NCBI GenBank assembly: GCA_021399435.1
Contig: JAJTUP010000001.1
Coordinates: 496,001 to 560,000 of the forward strand
Source of the DNA: Diaporthe sp. PMI_573
Lineage: Eukaryota; Ascomycota; Sordariomycetes; Diaporthales; Diaporthaceae
Length of the DNA: 64,000 nucleotides
Direction: 5' to 3'
Shown here: positions 33,784 to 45,325 of the stretch, piece after piece
Layout of the letters: each line of letters begins with the position of its first letter
Numbering within the stretch: the stretch's first letter is position 1
Made by a program: the position numbers and the translations under genes
Notes under the pieces: model-generated
Databases searched by the model: none
Told to the model about the DNA's origin: nothing
What the model saw: the letters and a program-made list of their open reading frames with translations, nothing else

Positions 33784-35497
33784 GGTGGCTGGGTGAAGAA
33801 AGCTGGAAGTTTCCAATCAGGTAATGATGGAATGATACAAGTGGCTCCAACAGGTTTGAAACTGGATTTTGAGAGCCTTGGTGAACTATTTATCCTTCTC
33901 ACAGCGGAGCCCATTTCGGTGTTGAAATATGTAATCATGCTCTGATTAGACGAGCAAGAGAGTTTCCTAGATCCCTGCCAGTTGAAGCTCAGACGGCATG
34001 CCGGAAGTCAAATACGCGTTTAGCTTTGGTCTTACAAAGCGACTGACTCAACAAATTAGCTGTAAGACAGCCCTCACACCGTTACGTGATTTTGAGCCGA
34101 GGCTTGTTGTGAAAGTGATTGTTTCCCTTTTCCGGCCTAGCCCCCGCTCTCCAGCTCAGCGTGCTCATCCTCGCGGAGTTTTGTTTAACCTCAACCCTAA
34201 TTCCTGGTGAGTATGACATTTTCTCCCCCTTTTACCTAGCTCGCGGAGACTAGATTATGGTCTTGTCGCATTACTTGGCGAACCTGGAGCGGGCTGCCGG
34301 TCATATTTCTCCACCCCGGAGCCGGGATAAGCACCAGCTGTCTGACTGTCTGCTGTCGTCAGCCAAAGACCGAGCACGACACCCGGAAGCCAGGACGATG
34401 GGGCTCAGGGCTTGAATTCAGCCAGATGTCATGACCCCTGGGCGAGGCGGAAACAGGTCGGCGATAACGTTCCGGCCATGCCGAGGCCAAGGCTGACAAG
34501 CAGCGCCGGAAGGTCCAAAGCTGGGACAACACCACAAGTCCGTCCCTCGCTGCCATAGTCCCGTGCCCTTACTGTGCTCACATACCTCGGCAGTATTGCG
34601 GCTCAAGGGTAAAGACGCGGGAAGCCGGTCCGAGGCTGCGTCCATTCGTTATCAGACGTCGGCGCCGTGATGAGCCCGACGTCGATTTCCCTGCAGAGAC
34701 ATCTGGACCTCGCCAGTATCAGAGGGCGTATTAACCACGCACATATCATAGCCCTTTACTTTCCCCCTATCCTCAGATCACCTCCTCCATCTTCATCCAA
34801 CAAACCACCTTCCGTGCCTTCGTCACTAATAAGCGTGCCCTCAACCGCCCCCGGAGATCCGAACCACATACTCCATGAGCGGGCGATACCGTCATAATAA
34901 AAACCTCCAACCCCTTCACCCTAATATCACTAAGTTTGCCTGAATAGAATGCTCCGATTCCTGTTGTGTTCAATTACATCAGTCACCATATTTTCCCAGA
35001 ACAACTAGTTGCCCGGATGATATTCTTTCTCACACTTGTCCTTTTTTTAAGTACGAGCTATAATCGTGCAAGAATCAAGAATCGATGTTTGCATGTGTGC
35101 CAAATGGGCCCCACTGGCAATTGGCTGCGTGTGGCCCGAGCGCCCACACCCTCTGGGATTTCAATCTTGCCCCTTTGATTTGTGACACCTCCCTTAGATA
35201 GAAGGTAGCGCCGACTTAACTTCAATTGATGTATTGAGGACTGTTGCCTTGTCTCTCTATCCCCTCTAGTGACAATCGATAAGAAACCATTGCAAAGCCT
35301 CATATATCAACACTGAACATTCAACTGGCTGGGTCAACTGGCTGGGTAACCTTTGCCCTTGTTTGCCTACAAAAGTTAGAACTTGGTTTCTATGGATCTC
35401 ATGTCGGCTTCCTAGACAACCGCCGAAAGTAGCTTGAGTGGGACACTGGTAGCTGCTTACTTTCTCATCAGACGCGTTGAAGTCTCATCGCCTCGGT
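33784..35497. other. Intergenic region
   Basis: 1.7 kb between divergently transcribed genes (the dehydrogenase and the HET pseudogene). No supported gene. Confidence 0.5.
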
Positions 35498-37402
35498 ATG
35501 GATACGGCAGTCGATTCCTCCTACCCGGGACAGCTCCTCGAACAGGAAGACTCCTTCCGGCTCGTGGAAATATTGCCGGGGCTTCGAGATAGTCCGCTCC
35601 TTGTTCGTCTTCTAACTTGCAGGCTTCGCGACAAACACCTCTATGAAGCCCTGTCGTACGCGTGGGGAGTCGTCACGCAGACCGAGTTCCTTGAAATCGC
35701 CATGGCTGAGCCGGATATGGATCCGAGCAACAACACCAAAATCAAAACAGTGCACCTGGCCGTGACGCACAACTGCGCATCTGCGATCCGGCGCCTTCGC
35801 CGCGCCACTACCTCCCGAACGCTATGGATCGACTCCATCTGTATCAACCAGCGCCGCGTGGACGAGCGAAACCAGCAGCTGAGCCTCATGCCGCGCATCT
35901 ACGGCGAAGCTAGTAACGTCGTGGTCTACCTGGGCGAGAGCGACGAATCCGCCCACAGCGACGCCGTCATGGACTGGTTGGGCGACCTGCACGAACCCTC
36001 CTACTTCGGCGCACACTCGGGGGGTGTGCCTTGAAAGGATGAGATCTGGGCATTGCTGCGCAGGCGGTGGTTCACCCGCGTGTGGGTGCTACAGGAGGTT
36101 CATCTCGCGAAAAGGGCGGCCGTGGTCTGCGGCGATAAGGAAGTCAGCTGGGATGCTTTCGAGCAGCTGCTGCACTGGGCCAATAACAGCTGGAGACGCC
36201 GTGCGGAGCCGCTGCCTTTCGCGGTGCAATCTATCACTGCCCTGAGGACTCAGATTCTCGTGCGAGACTATCCCAAGCGGCTTCTGCGGATGATGCGCAG
36301 GACAAGAGAGCTCGGTGCTACGGAACTGAGGGATAAGCTCTACGCAATTCTCCCCTTGATAGAATGGCAATACCGACGGCACCACAATGCAGATTCCACT
36401 ACACTTTCGGATCTGAACAAAGGAGACTACAGCTCATCAGCGGCCAGAGTGTTTACCAATCTGGCCCGAATCCTTATAGACGCTATTGGCTTGGAGGTGC
36501 TCCGAGTGCTCCGAAGCGTCGAGACTCCCACCACAGTACTAGGTTTGCCGTCCTGGGCCCCTGACTGGACCACGCCAGAAGTACCCCCATTCCGCACCGG
36601 ACGAGTATCCCGCAGAGACGAAGATTTGGAGTTTTCCGAAGAGTTCACAAAGTCTGCACGGGACTGGAGCTTCCCTGACTATACCACTTCGGAAGGGGAC
36701 CAGGGTACCCAGCTACACATTCGTTCTGCAAGAATGGTCGGAACTGTCTCTAGAATCGGTAACGTCTGCGACGTTTACAGAGATTGCTTCCCCTTGGAGC
36801 AATGGGAGGGCATCTGCGATCCGATTCACCTGAGTCCATGTCCAGCGGAGCCTCACGTTTTGAGGGATTGCTCGTGCAGCCAGTAGGATCATGAACTGGA
36901 AAAACTTCCGCCGTTTATCAAAGAATTGTTTAAAATCCGCTGCTATCCAAGACTAATGACGGATTCAGTGGAAATGGTCAGGCGCTTCAACAATAATTTA
37001 CCGGATCAAGAGCCCATGAGCCCGACAGTACCCACAGTTCCCTCGGGTTCAGTGTCGTATGGGTACAGTGAAACACCATCACATCTACCGCTCAAGTACC
37101 TATTCAGAGGGATGACACCTAGTGAATTGTGGCAGTGCGGGAATTTATTTTACCACTGCCACGGGCGGAGACTTTTTGTCACGGATGCGGGAGATCTGAG
37201 ACTTGCTCCCACGGCGGCGGTGGTGGGAGATCAAGTGATGACGATCGCAGGCGTCCAGGAGCCATTTGTAGTGAAATTTATAACGGGGGAGAGCGATGCT
37301 GGCTCTCAAGTTGTACGATTGGTGGGAGCATGTGCTGCGAAGTTGGAACAGGTAGGTGTAAATCGGGCAGTACAGGATCCTAGACCAGTACTTATACAGT
37401 AA
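35498..37402 (+). pseudogene. HET-domain gene with two in-frame stop codons
   Basis: One continuous reading frame of about 634 codons, starting ATGGATACG (MDTAVDSS), interrupted by TGA at 36032-36034 and TAG at 36884-36886. Coding similarity continues in the same frame across both stops. The first block has the HET signature (YEALSYAWG, LWIDSICINQ, RIYGEASNVVVYLG). The second starts with the conserved RRWFTRVWVLQE segment of HET proteins and includes RDKLYAILPL and LPSWAPDW. The third has DAGDLRLAP and the terminal VGDQVMTIAGVQEPFVV stretch. I looked for introns over each stop: the only GT-AG pairs nearby are 40 nt or shorter, or give the wrong phase. If the stops are real, only a truncated HET domain (178 aa) could be made. 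Both stops are one C-to-T change from CGA or CAG. Confidence 0.75.
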
Positions 37403-38414
37403 GGGATCTGATTACATAGATCATCAATCAATAGTCATTGCCTAAACAAATTATTGCCACTGAAACCCGAATTGCTTCTTGGGGGGGGGGGGTATTCTAT
37501 GCTCGCTGTATATAGAGGTGGCAAGAACATGACTACAAGAGCGGGCGGAGCACAAGTGCTGCCGAGAACGATGACTTCTGCAGGCTGGTGCCGATCTAAG
37601 ACATCCTCAAGTTCTACGTCGATACAGATTGCCAGTAAACTCAAGTGTGACGATTTGGTAACCAGGAGGTGGAGTGAGAGTGCGTGTGTGCTATGGGCCA
37701 TGGGGAGGTGCTCGAGCTGCAGGGTCTGACCGCGGATCTGCTGCAGGTCGTGGCCAATATTGTAGATAAATAAATTGATAATACAAAATCAACAATGTAT
37801 GGACTATTTGCATTCTTTGAGCTCCTCTACTAAGCTGGAACGGCAATGAGTGTCCTACAGGCACAAGGAATAATGTGTCTTATCGACGATAACAGTGAGA
37901 TTCGCTATGCAAAATCAACAATGTATAATATTGGTATTCAAGGCATCATAACAACTCATCAAAAAATCATTTTTTGTATGCCAATGCCAATGCCAATGCC
38001 AATGCAAAAAGAGAAGTCAGTCTCTACAAGTCCATCTCCCCAAACGCCCCAATAATCTCGCAAATCTCGCCCACAGCGCCAATCCCCTCCCCAAAGTCCC
38101 CAATCGCAATAGCCACATCAAGCATCTCATCCATCTCGCGGAAACTCCCTTCGCCGCCCCCAGTCTCCATAAGCTCGACCTGCGTCGGCACAACCCTGGG
38201 AACAAGGCGTACCTCGTCGCCGATCATGATCCGCCTCATCCCTCTATCCCCAACTCTTTCACGGCTGCGGCCAAGTGCCGCCGATGGTGATGCTGAAGGG
38301 AATGCAGATGCCGACTGAAATGATTGTCGACGAGCCCCCATCACAGGCCGTGGTCTAGCGCCGGAAGGAGAGGCACCACACACACAGTAAAGGGAAGAAC
38401 AACACCCGCGCCTA
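37403..38414. other. Intergenic region with small repeats and a possible extra 3' exon
   Basis: Contains poly(G)13 near 37483, a 16-bp direct repeat (AAAATCAACAATGTAT) at 37785-37800 and 37911-37926, and (CCAATG)4 at 37981-38004. Minus-strand frame 38330-38024 looks protein-like and may extend the next gene (see findings). Confidence 0.5.
37981..38004 (+). repeat. CCAATG microsatellite, 4 units
   Basis: Four perfect hexamers. Confidence 0.9.
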
Positions 38415-39370
38415 TTAGCGATGCTTCCTGGCCCCCCCTTTGGCAGGAAAATACTCCCGCCGGTCATAAACCTCCTCAGCCTCAGAGTCAGCATAATCCG
38501 CAGAGCTATCACGCACCCGCCGCTCCTGGTGCACGCTCCGCGACCGCGTCCGGCCCCTGTCGTCGACAACACTACTGCTCCGCGACACGAACTCCTCCTT
38601 CCTGTTGTCGCCGTGATGGTGGCCGTGTCCGTGCCCACCCCCACTCCTCCCGCGGCCGCCACCCCTCCGCTCCGACCCGGCGTGGCTGCTCCGCGCGTCG
38701 TTCTCAAACTCCCCGTTGAGAGGCGTGTACTCGATCTCCCCCTTGTACGGCGACGGCAGAGCGTGCGAGTAGTAGTACTCGCGCTGCGCCTTGTCCGTGT
38801 CCAGGCTCATGTGCGGGTTGTGGTGGCTGCCGTGGTCGAACCTGGGACGCCTGGCCCCCTTCTCCTCGTAGCGCGTGTACTCCGAGTACCGGTCCACCGA
38901 GTGCGGCCGCCGGTGGGAGTGGTGGTGGTGATGATGGTGGTGGGGCTGCTTCTCGTCGTAATAGTGGCTGCTGTTGCGGTTCGACCGCGTGTTGTTGCGT
39001 GTGATGCGGTCCTTGGACGACCGCACGAGATCAATATGTTGCTTCACCTTGCGAAGCTCCATGCCTGGTATGATAACGTCAGTTCCCGTGCTAAATGTCA
39101 GGGACGTATGGTCCTGGGAAAGACAAAATGCTCACCGTCCTTTTCCGCCAGAGCACCCACGACTCTGTCATACCACTTCTCGAACGACCTCTCTGACATG
39201 AGCCCATCGAGGTACGCGTTCTGGAGATCCCGGACAACGACCTTGGCTTCCTTGTCCAGCCGCTTCTCAAGGTCCTTCTTCTTGATCATGCGGGAGAGCT
39301 CCCATCCTGACTTGACTGCGGTGAGGATGCTGCCGCAGGCTGCTACTGTTGCCACTGGCGCGAGAGCCAT
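38415..39370 (-). CDS. His/Arg-rich orphan protein (294 aa)
   Basis: Two exons, 39370-39136 and 39064-38415, joined by a 71-bp intron. The split Gly codon gives ALAEKDGMELRKVKQH. Residues 1-20 (MALAPVATVAACGSILTAV) are hydrophobic and could be a signal anchor. Residues 25-100 are charged and helical (KKKDLEKRLDKEAKVVVRDL). The rest is disordered, with a run of eight His near residue 121, Arg/Gly/His-rich patches and Ser-Arg motifs, ending KGGARKHR. I do not recognise a domain. The pattern suggests a membrane-anchored or organelle-associated disordered protein, but function is unknown. An alternative C-terminus is possible downstream. Confidence 0.75.
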
Positions 39371-42034
39371 GTTGGATGTGTTGTGGATTAAATGTGATGT
39401 GGCGTGCTTTACTGAAGGAAATTACAAGAAGCGGTAGTTGACTGGAGAACGATGAGCCCAGGGGATTAGGGAGCTAGGGGCTGGATGTAACTATGCGAGA
39501 TCCTGGCTGGTGAGAAAGAGGAGTCGGGCAGAGAGCGGAGAATAAAGAGCCTAAGGAGTCGGGAGTGTATAAGTGCAAACAGAATGACTACGGCAGAAGG
39601 ATGTCTAGGCAAGAAGCTGTTGACCGCAGTGCTTGGCCCAATGATGACAACCAAAATGGCTGCGTCGCACAAGGGTGACACTCGGATAGGTGAGGTCTTC
39701 CCAAGACGGACCAACGGCACTGCTGGGCGAGGGGGCCTGCACCTGGGCAAGCCGGGAAACAAGGTCGTTGTTTCGACGGTCAGGTCTGACGGTACGGTCA
39801 AATGTCAAACAGCCGGGACGAGACGCGGGACGGCCTCAGTGTCCAAGGGTGCTCACCGACTACTTTGGGAAGAACAGAGGAAACAATTGTCCGGTGGTAG
39901 GTATTCCCCCAAATTTAGCTCGCGGGGGGCCGAATCCTGCGAGCCGTTTGAAGCCGTCGCGGGCTGGGCCGCGGGCTGACCGGCCGCGACTGAGACGAAG
40001 GATGGGCGGCGTAGCAACCCCCCCCAAAGAGCCAACGGGAAGCATGGCAGCCATCTGCAGAGAGCTGCAAAAAGAAATAAAGTAAGCTGGACTCTGTACA
40101 CAACCCGCGCAAAGCTTCCAACGGGGCGCTTGCTGAAGCTCCCCAAGCCCCCACCGGCCGAGAGGTGGGAGGCGGGAGGCTCAACTGGGCTCCCGTGGGC
40201 CGCCGACGAGGGCCGACGTCGATGGTGAAACGACAAAAGGAGAGGCGGGTCGGGAAGTAGAGGCAGGCAGAGACAGAATAGGGAATGCCGTAGGGTTGAC
40301 TTGTCACACCAGATGCGCGGCTGTCCTGAAGCTATTCAGACATCGGAAGCGCTGTGCACAAGGTTCACGTAAAGCAAGAACCAGCCGCGTGCGTACAACA
40401 TGGCCACACCGTCGCCATACTCTCACACAGAAGTTTTAAGCGACTTCGCTGTCAGAACAGTCCCAGACAGGAAGGGGTGACGAGCAGCCCTCTGCGATGA
40501 AGCGAGGCACAGTGTGTCCTGTTTGACGACCCCAAGTTTTCGCTGCACCATCCCGCGGTGACAGGGCGGAACGGTCGCAGACAGGCCATCCTCGCCCCGG
40601 CATCGATAAGAGATTGACACGTCCTGAGCAGACGCGAGTCGGTGGGGGTTGGTTGGACGCGGGTGTAGGACGTCATCGCACCGTTTTTGAAGGGCCGCTG
40701 CATTGTTGACATCACCCACGGGAGTCTCCAAGCGCCCTCCTTTGGACGACTCTGGCCTGGTACGAGATGTGCTGTCATGGGACACAGAAGGCTAGATCTG
40801 TCTTGTGTGCAGAGGCCTGGAAGCCCAAACCTGAACTTGGTTAGTGGTGCAACTCGAACTTTGTTTCCTCGTGGAGATTTGTGTGTGTCCTTCGCGAGCT
40901 GTGACCGGTCATCCCAGGTACAGATGGCCAAACACCAGCTTCGCTTGATCATGTCAACAATGTTCTGGTACCAGTGCAATCAAGATGCATTTTGAAAAGG
41001 GCGAGCCTGGAGCTGAATGGATTCTGCCAGTGTTTCCATGGGTGCGTCGATGGGGATGAGAGGAGTCTAGACCTGGTGCATGAGTCTTGCTCGTGCGTGT
41101 GCATGCAACGCACTGCGTACAAGAGTGGATATCGCTTCATTGGCTGGTCGACCAATCCAAGGCGCAAAGATGTTATGCGAGGACCATCGGAGCGAGGAGT
41201 CTCGATGATGCGAGCCTCCAGCAGCCCGTCAGTCCCATTTCTTGAAGGTGAGGCGGGAGACTGTCACACTCACACCGCCTCAGAACGCCACGGCCGCGAT
41301 TGCAGTGTGGCTCAGGCAGGCGAGGGTGCCCACCTAAATGCAGGCACGGGCTTGGCACGTATGACGCAGCTCTCCCACTGTGAAGTCGGAAGGGGCGAGA
41401 CCTTGTGACGGTGGAGCTACTATGGTCAGCCGGGAGGGCGCGGACCGTCTTCTGAGACGTGCAGCCCATGCACGCCTTAGCACCGTCGGCACTCCGTCAG
41501 GTCCATCACTGCTATTACAGTTAGCGTGGTGACTGGACGGAGGCCTGCTTTGTCGTGGCAATTGTTCCGTTTAGCATGGCACCGCTGCCACCTTTGACCA
41601 CCAAGACTCACCCTGGTCGTGGATCTCCCCTAGCTTCGTCTCCCAGGTTTCCCCTGGCGGGCGCTTCCGTCATCATCAGAAACAGGCCAAACGATTGACG
41701 CCAAAACAGCAATCAATCCTCAAAAGCAAAAAGCCCAGTCAGCTTTTGGTGGCAATCCTTCCCGCTTTGCCTGCCTGCCTGCCAACTCTCTCGTCCTTAC
41801 ACCACGACGACCAAAGACCAAAGTAAACACCAAGTAAACACCAGCAATTGGTGTCGCAAAGCGAGTCGCAAAGCGAAAACCAACCCCAGTCCTCAGCAGT
41901 AGACACGATAGCTATCAGGCTTCACGAGCCTATCTGCCAATCGAATCCCAATCGCGTGTCGTTCTCGACAGCTACTGGTTGTCGCGTCCCCGCCAAAGCT
42001 ACAGCTGTCTTGGCTGTGTCTGTTGTGCTGATTT
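39371..42034. other. Intergenic region upstream of the calcium exchanger
   Basis: 2.7 kb between divergent genes. Frames on both strands are short and low in conserved character. The last 200 bases look like a fungal leader (AAGTAAACACC twice near 41820-41842, GTCGCAAAGCGA twice near 41850-41875). Confidence 0.5.
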
Positions 42035-44562
42035 ATGCGTAAGTCGACCTTCCAAGACGGTCAAGCTTTGCTTGGTCCGCATGTGCCAACTCTTGGGCTC
42101 TTGGCCAAAGGAACCACCACCAATTGCTGTACCAGGCCACTTGACGGGCCACTAGCCTCGTGCGACCCATTCTGGCCCATCGTTGGACCGCCATCGCAAT
42201 CCTCATTGACTGACTCTGGGCCACCTGCAGACCGAATTCGTACCTGGGCGAGGGCGAAGGCCCATGGCGGTGATCCTCGCTCACGCATAGTCACCTCGTC
42301 GCGCGCCGCCAGCGTCCCGCGATCCTCCACTGGACTATCACCGTCCACGACCCCGCGGGCGCCTCAGGCACAGAACAATCATGATACCCCGGCGGGCGGA
42401 AACGATGCGGCCGCGGCCGATGGAGAGAAGAAGAAGCCAGACCCAGAGAAGAAGCCGGTTATGACCCGCTTCTTCAATGTCATCTGGAATGTCTTGGCCT
42501 CCAGCTGGATCAATGTCCTCCTCGTCTTTGTCCCCGTCGGCATTGCCGTCCATTTTGCCGGCCTTTCTGATGGCATAGTCTTCGCCATGAACGCCATCGC
42601 CATCGTGCCGCTGGCAGGTCTCCTCGCACACGCAACCGAGAGCGTCGCAAAGAGGCTCGGCGATACTATCGGCGCTCTGATGAACGTCACCTTCGGCAAT
42701 GCGGTCGAGCTGATCATCTTCATAATTGCCCTGGTCAAGGTCTGTCGATACCCGCCCTCTGTAACCTGCTAGCTTGCGTGCATGCCACTGACAACGACCT
42801 ACAGAATGAGATCCGCATCGTCCAAGCCTCGCTGCTGGGCTCCATCCTGGCGAACCTGCTCCTCATCCTGGGTATGGCTTTCATGCTTGGCGGCCTGAAA
42901 TACCGCGAGCAGATCTACAACAGCACGGTTACCCAGATGAGCGCCTGCCTGCTCAGTCTCAGTGTCATCTCTCTTCTCCTGCCTACAGCATTTCATGCCT
43001 CCTTCAGCAGCGGCTCCGAGGCAGACATCCAGGTCCTGAGGGTCAGCCGGGGTACCAGTGTTATCCTCCTGCTGGTCTACGCCCTCTACCTGGTCTTTCA
43101 GCTCAACTCTCACGCTTACATGTACGAATCGACACCGCAGCATATCATCGAGCAGGAGTCAGTCCCTGGGCCCGCAGCACATTACTTCGAGTCTTCCGAT
43201 AGCTCAAGTTCGGACTCATCGTCTAGTTCCGACTCAGACTCCTCAGGCCACTCTGTGAGCACGGCCAAGAAGATCAAGCGGGCCATCAGGAAGGGCAGGA
43301 GTCGCAAGCAGAGCATGGCCTCAGCTGAAGCAGAAAAACCTTCTAATTATTCATCGTCTGGTTCGCCTGTCGTGGAGTCCCCATCCGAAAAGGTTGAGCG
43401 GTCAACCAGTGAGCCGACCGCGTCTTCCAGCCAGGAGCCGGTCACGCTTCAACTTACTGAGGAGGCAGCCCAAGCTTTGGAAGACGCACAGGATGGGAAA
43501 AAGAAGAGAAAACACAGGCACAAGAGCCACCGCAAGAGCAAGGGTCGGAATCATGACGATGCAGACGCTGCGGCAGCAGCTGGAGTGCCCGCCGGTGCCG
43601 TAAATGGTGGTGCCGTGGACCCAGTTGGTGATGCTAACACCAAGCGTGTTGACTTTGCTGTCGGGCCCGACCTCGAGGCCCAGACTTCCGCGACTCGGCC
43701 GAAGCCGTTCTCCCTCCGCACTCTGCGCCCTAACCTGGCTAAGAACCTGTCTCAGAACGTCTTCACCAGCCCTGCCAACATGGCCAACCAAGCTACTCAG
43801 GAACAACACCAGCATCATCATCACCATGATACCCGCCCGAGCCTGCGCCGCACCCAATCCATGCCCTCGCAGGATCAGTACTACCGCGCCCAGCCCGGCT
43901 CCTTGCCTCCTATCGTACCCATCGTCGTAAACACCCGGTCCCTAGGCCCAGGTGCCAATGACGACGAGGACGAAGAGCCCAAAATCTCCCGCACGTCCGC
44001 CGTGCTCCTCCTCCTCGGCTCAACGGCCCTGGTAGCCCTCTGTGCCGAATTCATGGTCGACGCCATAGACGGGGTCGTGAAGGGCCAGTCGGGCGTCTCG
44101 GAGGCCTTCATCGGCCTGATCCTCCTGCCCATTGTGGGCAACGCGGCCGAGCACGTGACGGCCGTCACCGTCGCAGTTAAGAACAAGATGGACCTGGCCA
44201 TCGGCGTCGCCATCGGGTCGAGCATCCAGATCGCCATCTTCGTGACGCCGCTCGTCGTCGTGCTGGGCTGGATCATGAACAAGGAGATGAGCCTTTACTT
44301 CACCCTCTTCGAGACCATCAGCATGTTCGTCTCGGCCTTTATCGTCAACTTCCTCGTCCTCGACGGCCGCAGCAACTACCTCGAGGGCGCGCTGCTCGTC
44401 GCCGCGTATGTTATTATTGCTGTGGCGGCGTTCTTCTACCCGGACAGCGACGAGGCCAACAGTATTGGCGGTGGTGAGGATAATAAGAATGCCACTGAGG
44501 CTAAGAGGGAGGTTGTTGCGCTTGCGGCGAGGGGGATGGCTCACTTGGTTGGGTGGCAATGA
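42035..44562 (+). CDS. Vacuolar Ca2+/H+ exchanger, Vcx1/CAX family (756 aa if spliced)
   Basis: Model: ATGC at 42035-42038, intron 42039-42230 (GTAAGT...CTGAC...CTGCAG), exon 42231-42739, 65-bp intron 42740-42804, exon 42805-44562. The CAX cation-binding repeats are clear: GNAVELIIFIIALVK (about residue 157) and GNAAEHVTAVTVAVKNKMDL (about 616), each among hydrophobic membrane helices (about 11 in all). A long cytosolic loop between the two halves (about 285-560) is Ser/Asp-rich, then basic (KKKRKHRHKSHRK) and His-rich. This is much longer than in yeast Vcx1 and suggests regulation by phosphorylation. Known role: proton-driven Ca2+ uptake into the vacuole. The first intron is 192 bp, a multiple of three with no stop, so the unspliced frame from the same ATG is also open. 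Confidence 0.9.
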
Positions 44563-45325
44563 CACTTGGTTTGATCTTTGATCAGATACAGCGGGCGACG
44601 GTGCTCCTGTGAACACCTTTTTGGGATGGTCGCTGATGAATCAAGGGCCATTTATGACAGAAGGAAATGGAATTTCTCTTCACTTTGGTACTTCCTTATC
44701 TTGTCGGTGCCTGAAAATGGTCGGCGAGGTTTGGGAGATGCGAGGCTGTCTTGGCCGCCCTGCGGATGAATATACCCGGTCACATCCGCTTTCACATGTA
44801 CATGTTTAGATGCGCCCACCGTGAGGTGATGGCTGCCACTCGAATGTGCAATACAAATACGACTATTTGCACCATGTGTCCGAACCTTAGACTTACTGAC
44901 ATTGTCTTTTTATTTGCTATGCCCACCAATTGCTTCCCTAAATTTTATTCCGCGAGGTCGCTGCCCAGCCTGCTGAACTTTCAAAATCAACCCAAAAGCT
45001 CCGTCCACAGCTGCAACGTTGAATCCACACTTGGTCACGAAGTTTCTACAAAAACACCTGCAAAGTCAGAGCTGAGAAAGAGCCTAAGCTTTCTTTCATG
45101 TATTGCCCGAGAAACTCCAGTTGGGTGTTAAGTTCCCGTGTCATACAAAGACGTCTCACTGTTGGTTTGGTCTGCATTCAATTCCGGGTCTGATGACTTA
45201 CCTGTCACACCTATAATCAATGCCAGCGCCAGCCCTCTCTCTCTCAAGATATATCCCCTTCGGTTCGCTCGCCATGCCAGACGGACGACTTGCCCCTCTT
45301 CTCAGTAGAAAGCGCTACCTTCAAT
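44563..45325. other. Intergenic region with an upstream ORF before the HET gene
   Basis: No gene, apart from a 32-codon upstream ORF at 45274-45372 that overlaps the start of the HET frame out of phase. Confidence 0.55.

Noticed and set aside
36017..36062. Intron removing the first HET stop
   Set aside because: The only GT-AG pair spanning the TGA that ends before the conserved block is about 40 nt and gives the wrong phase.
40452..40979. 175-codon minus ORF
   Set aside because: No conserved features; open by chance in a GC-rich intergenic region.
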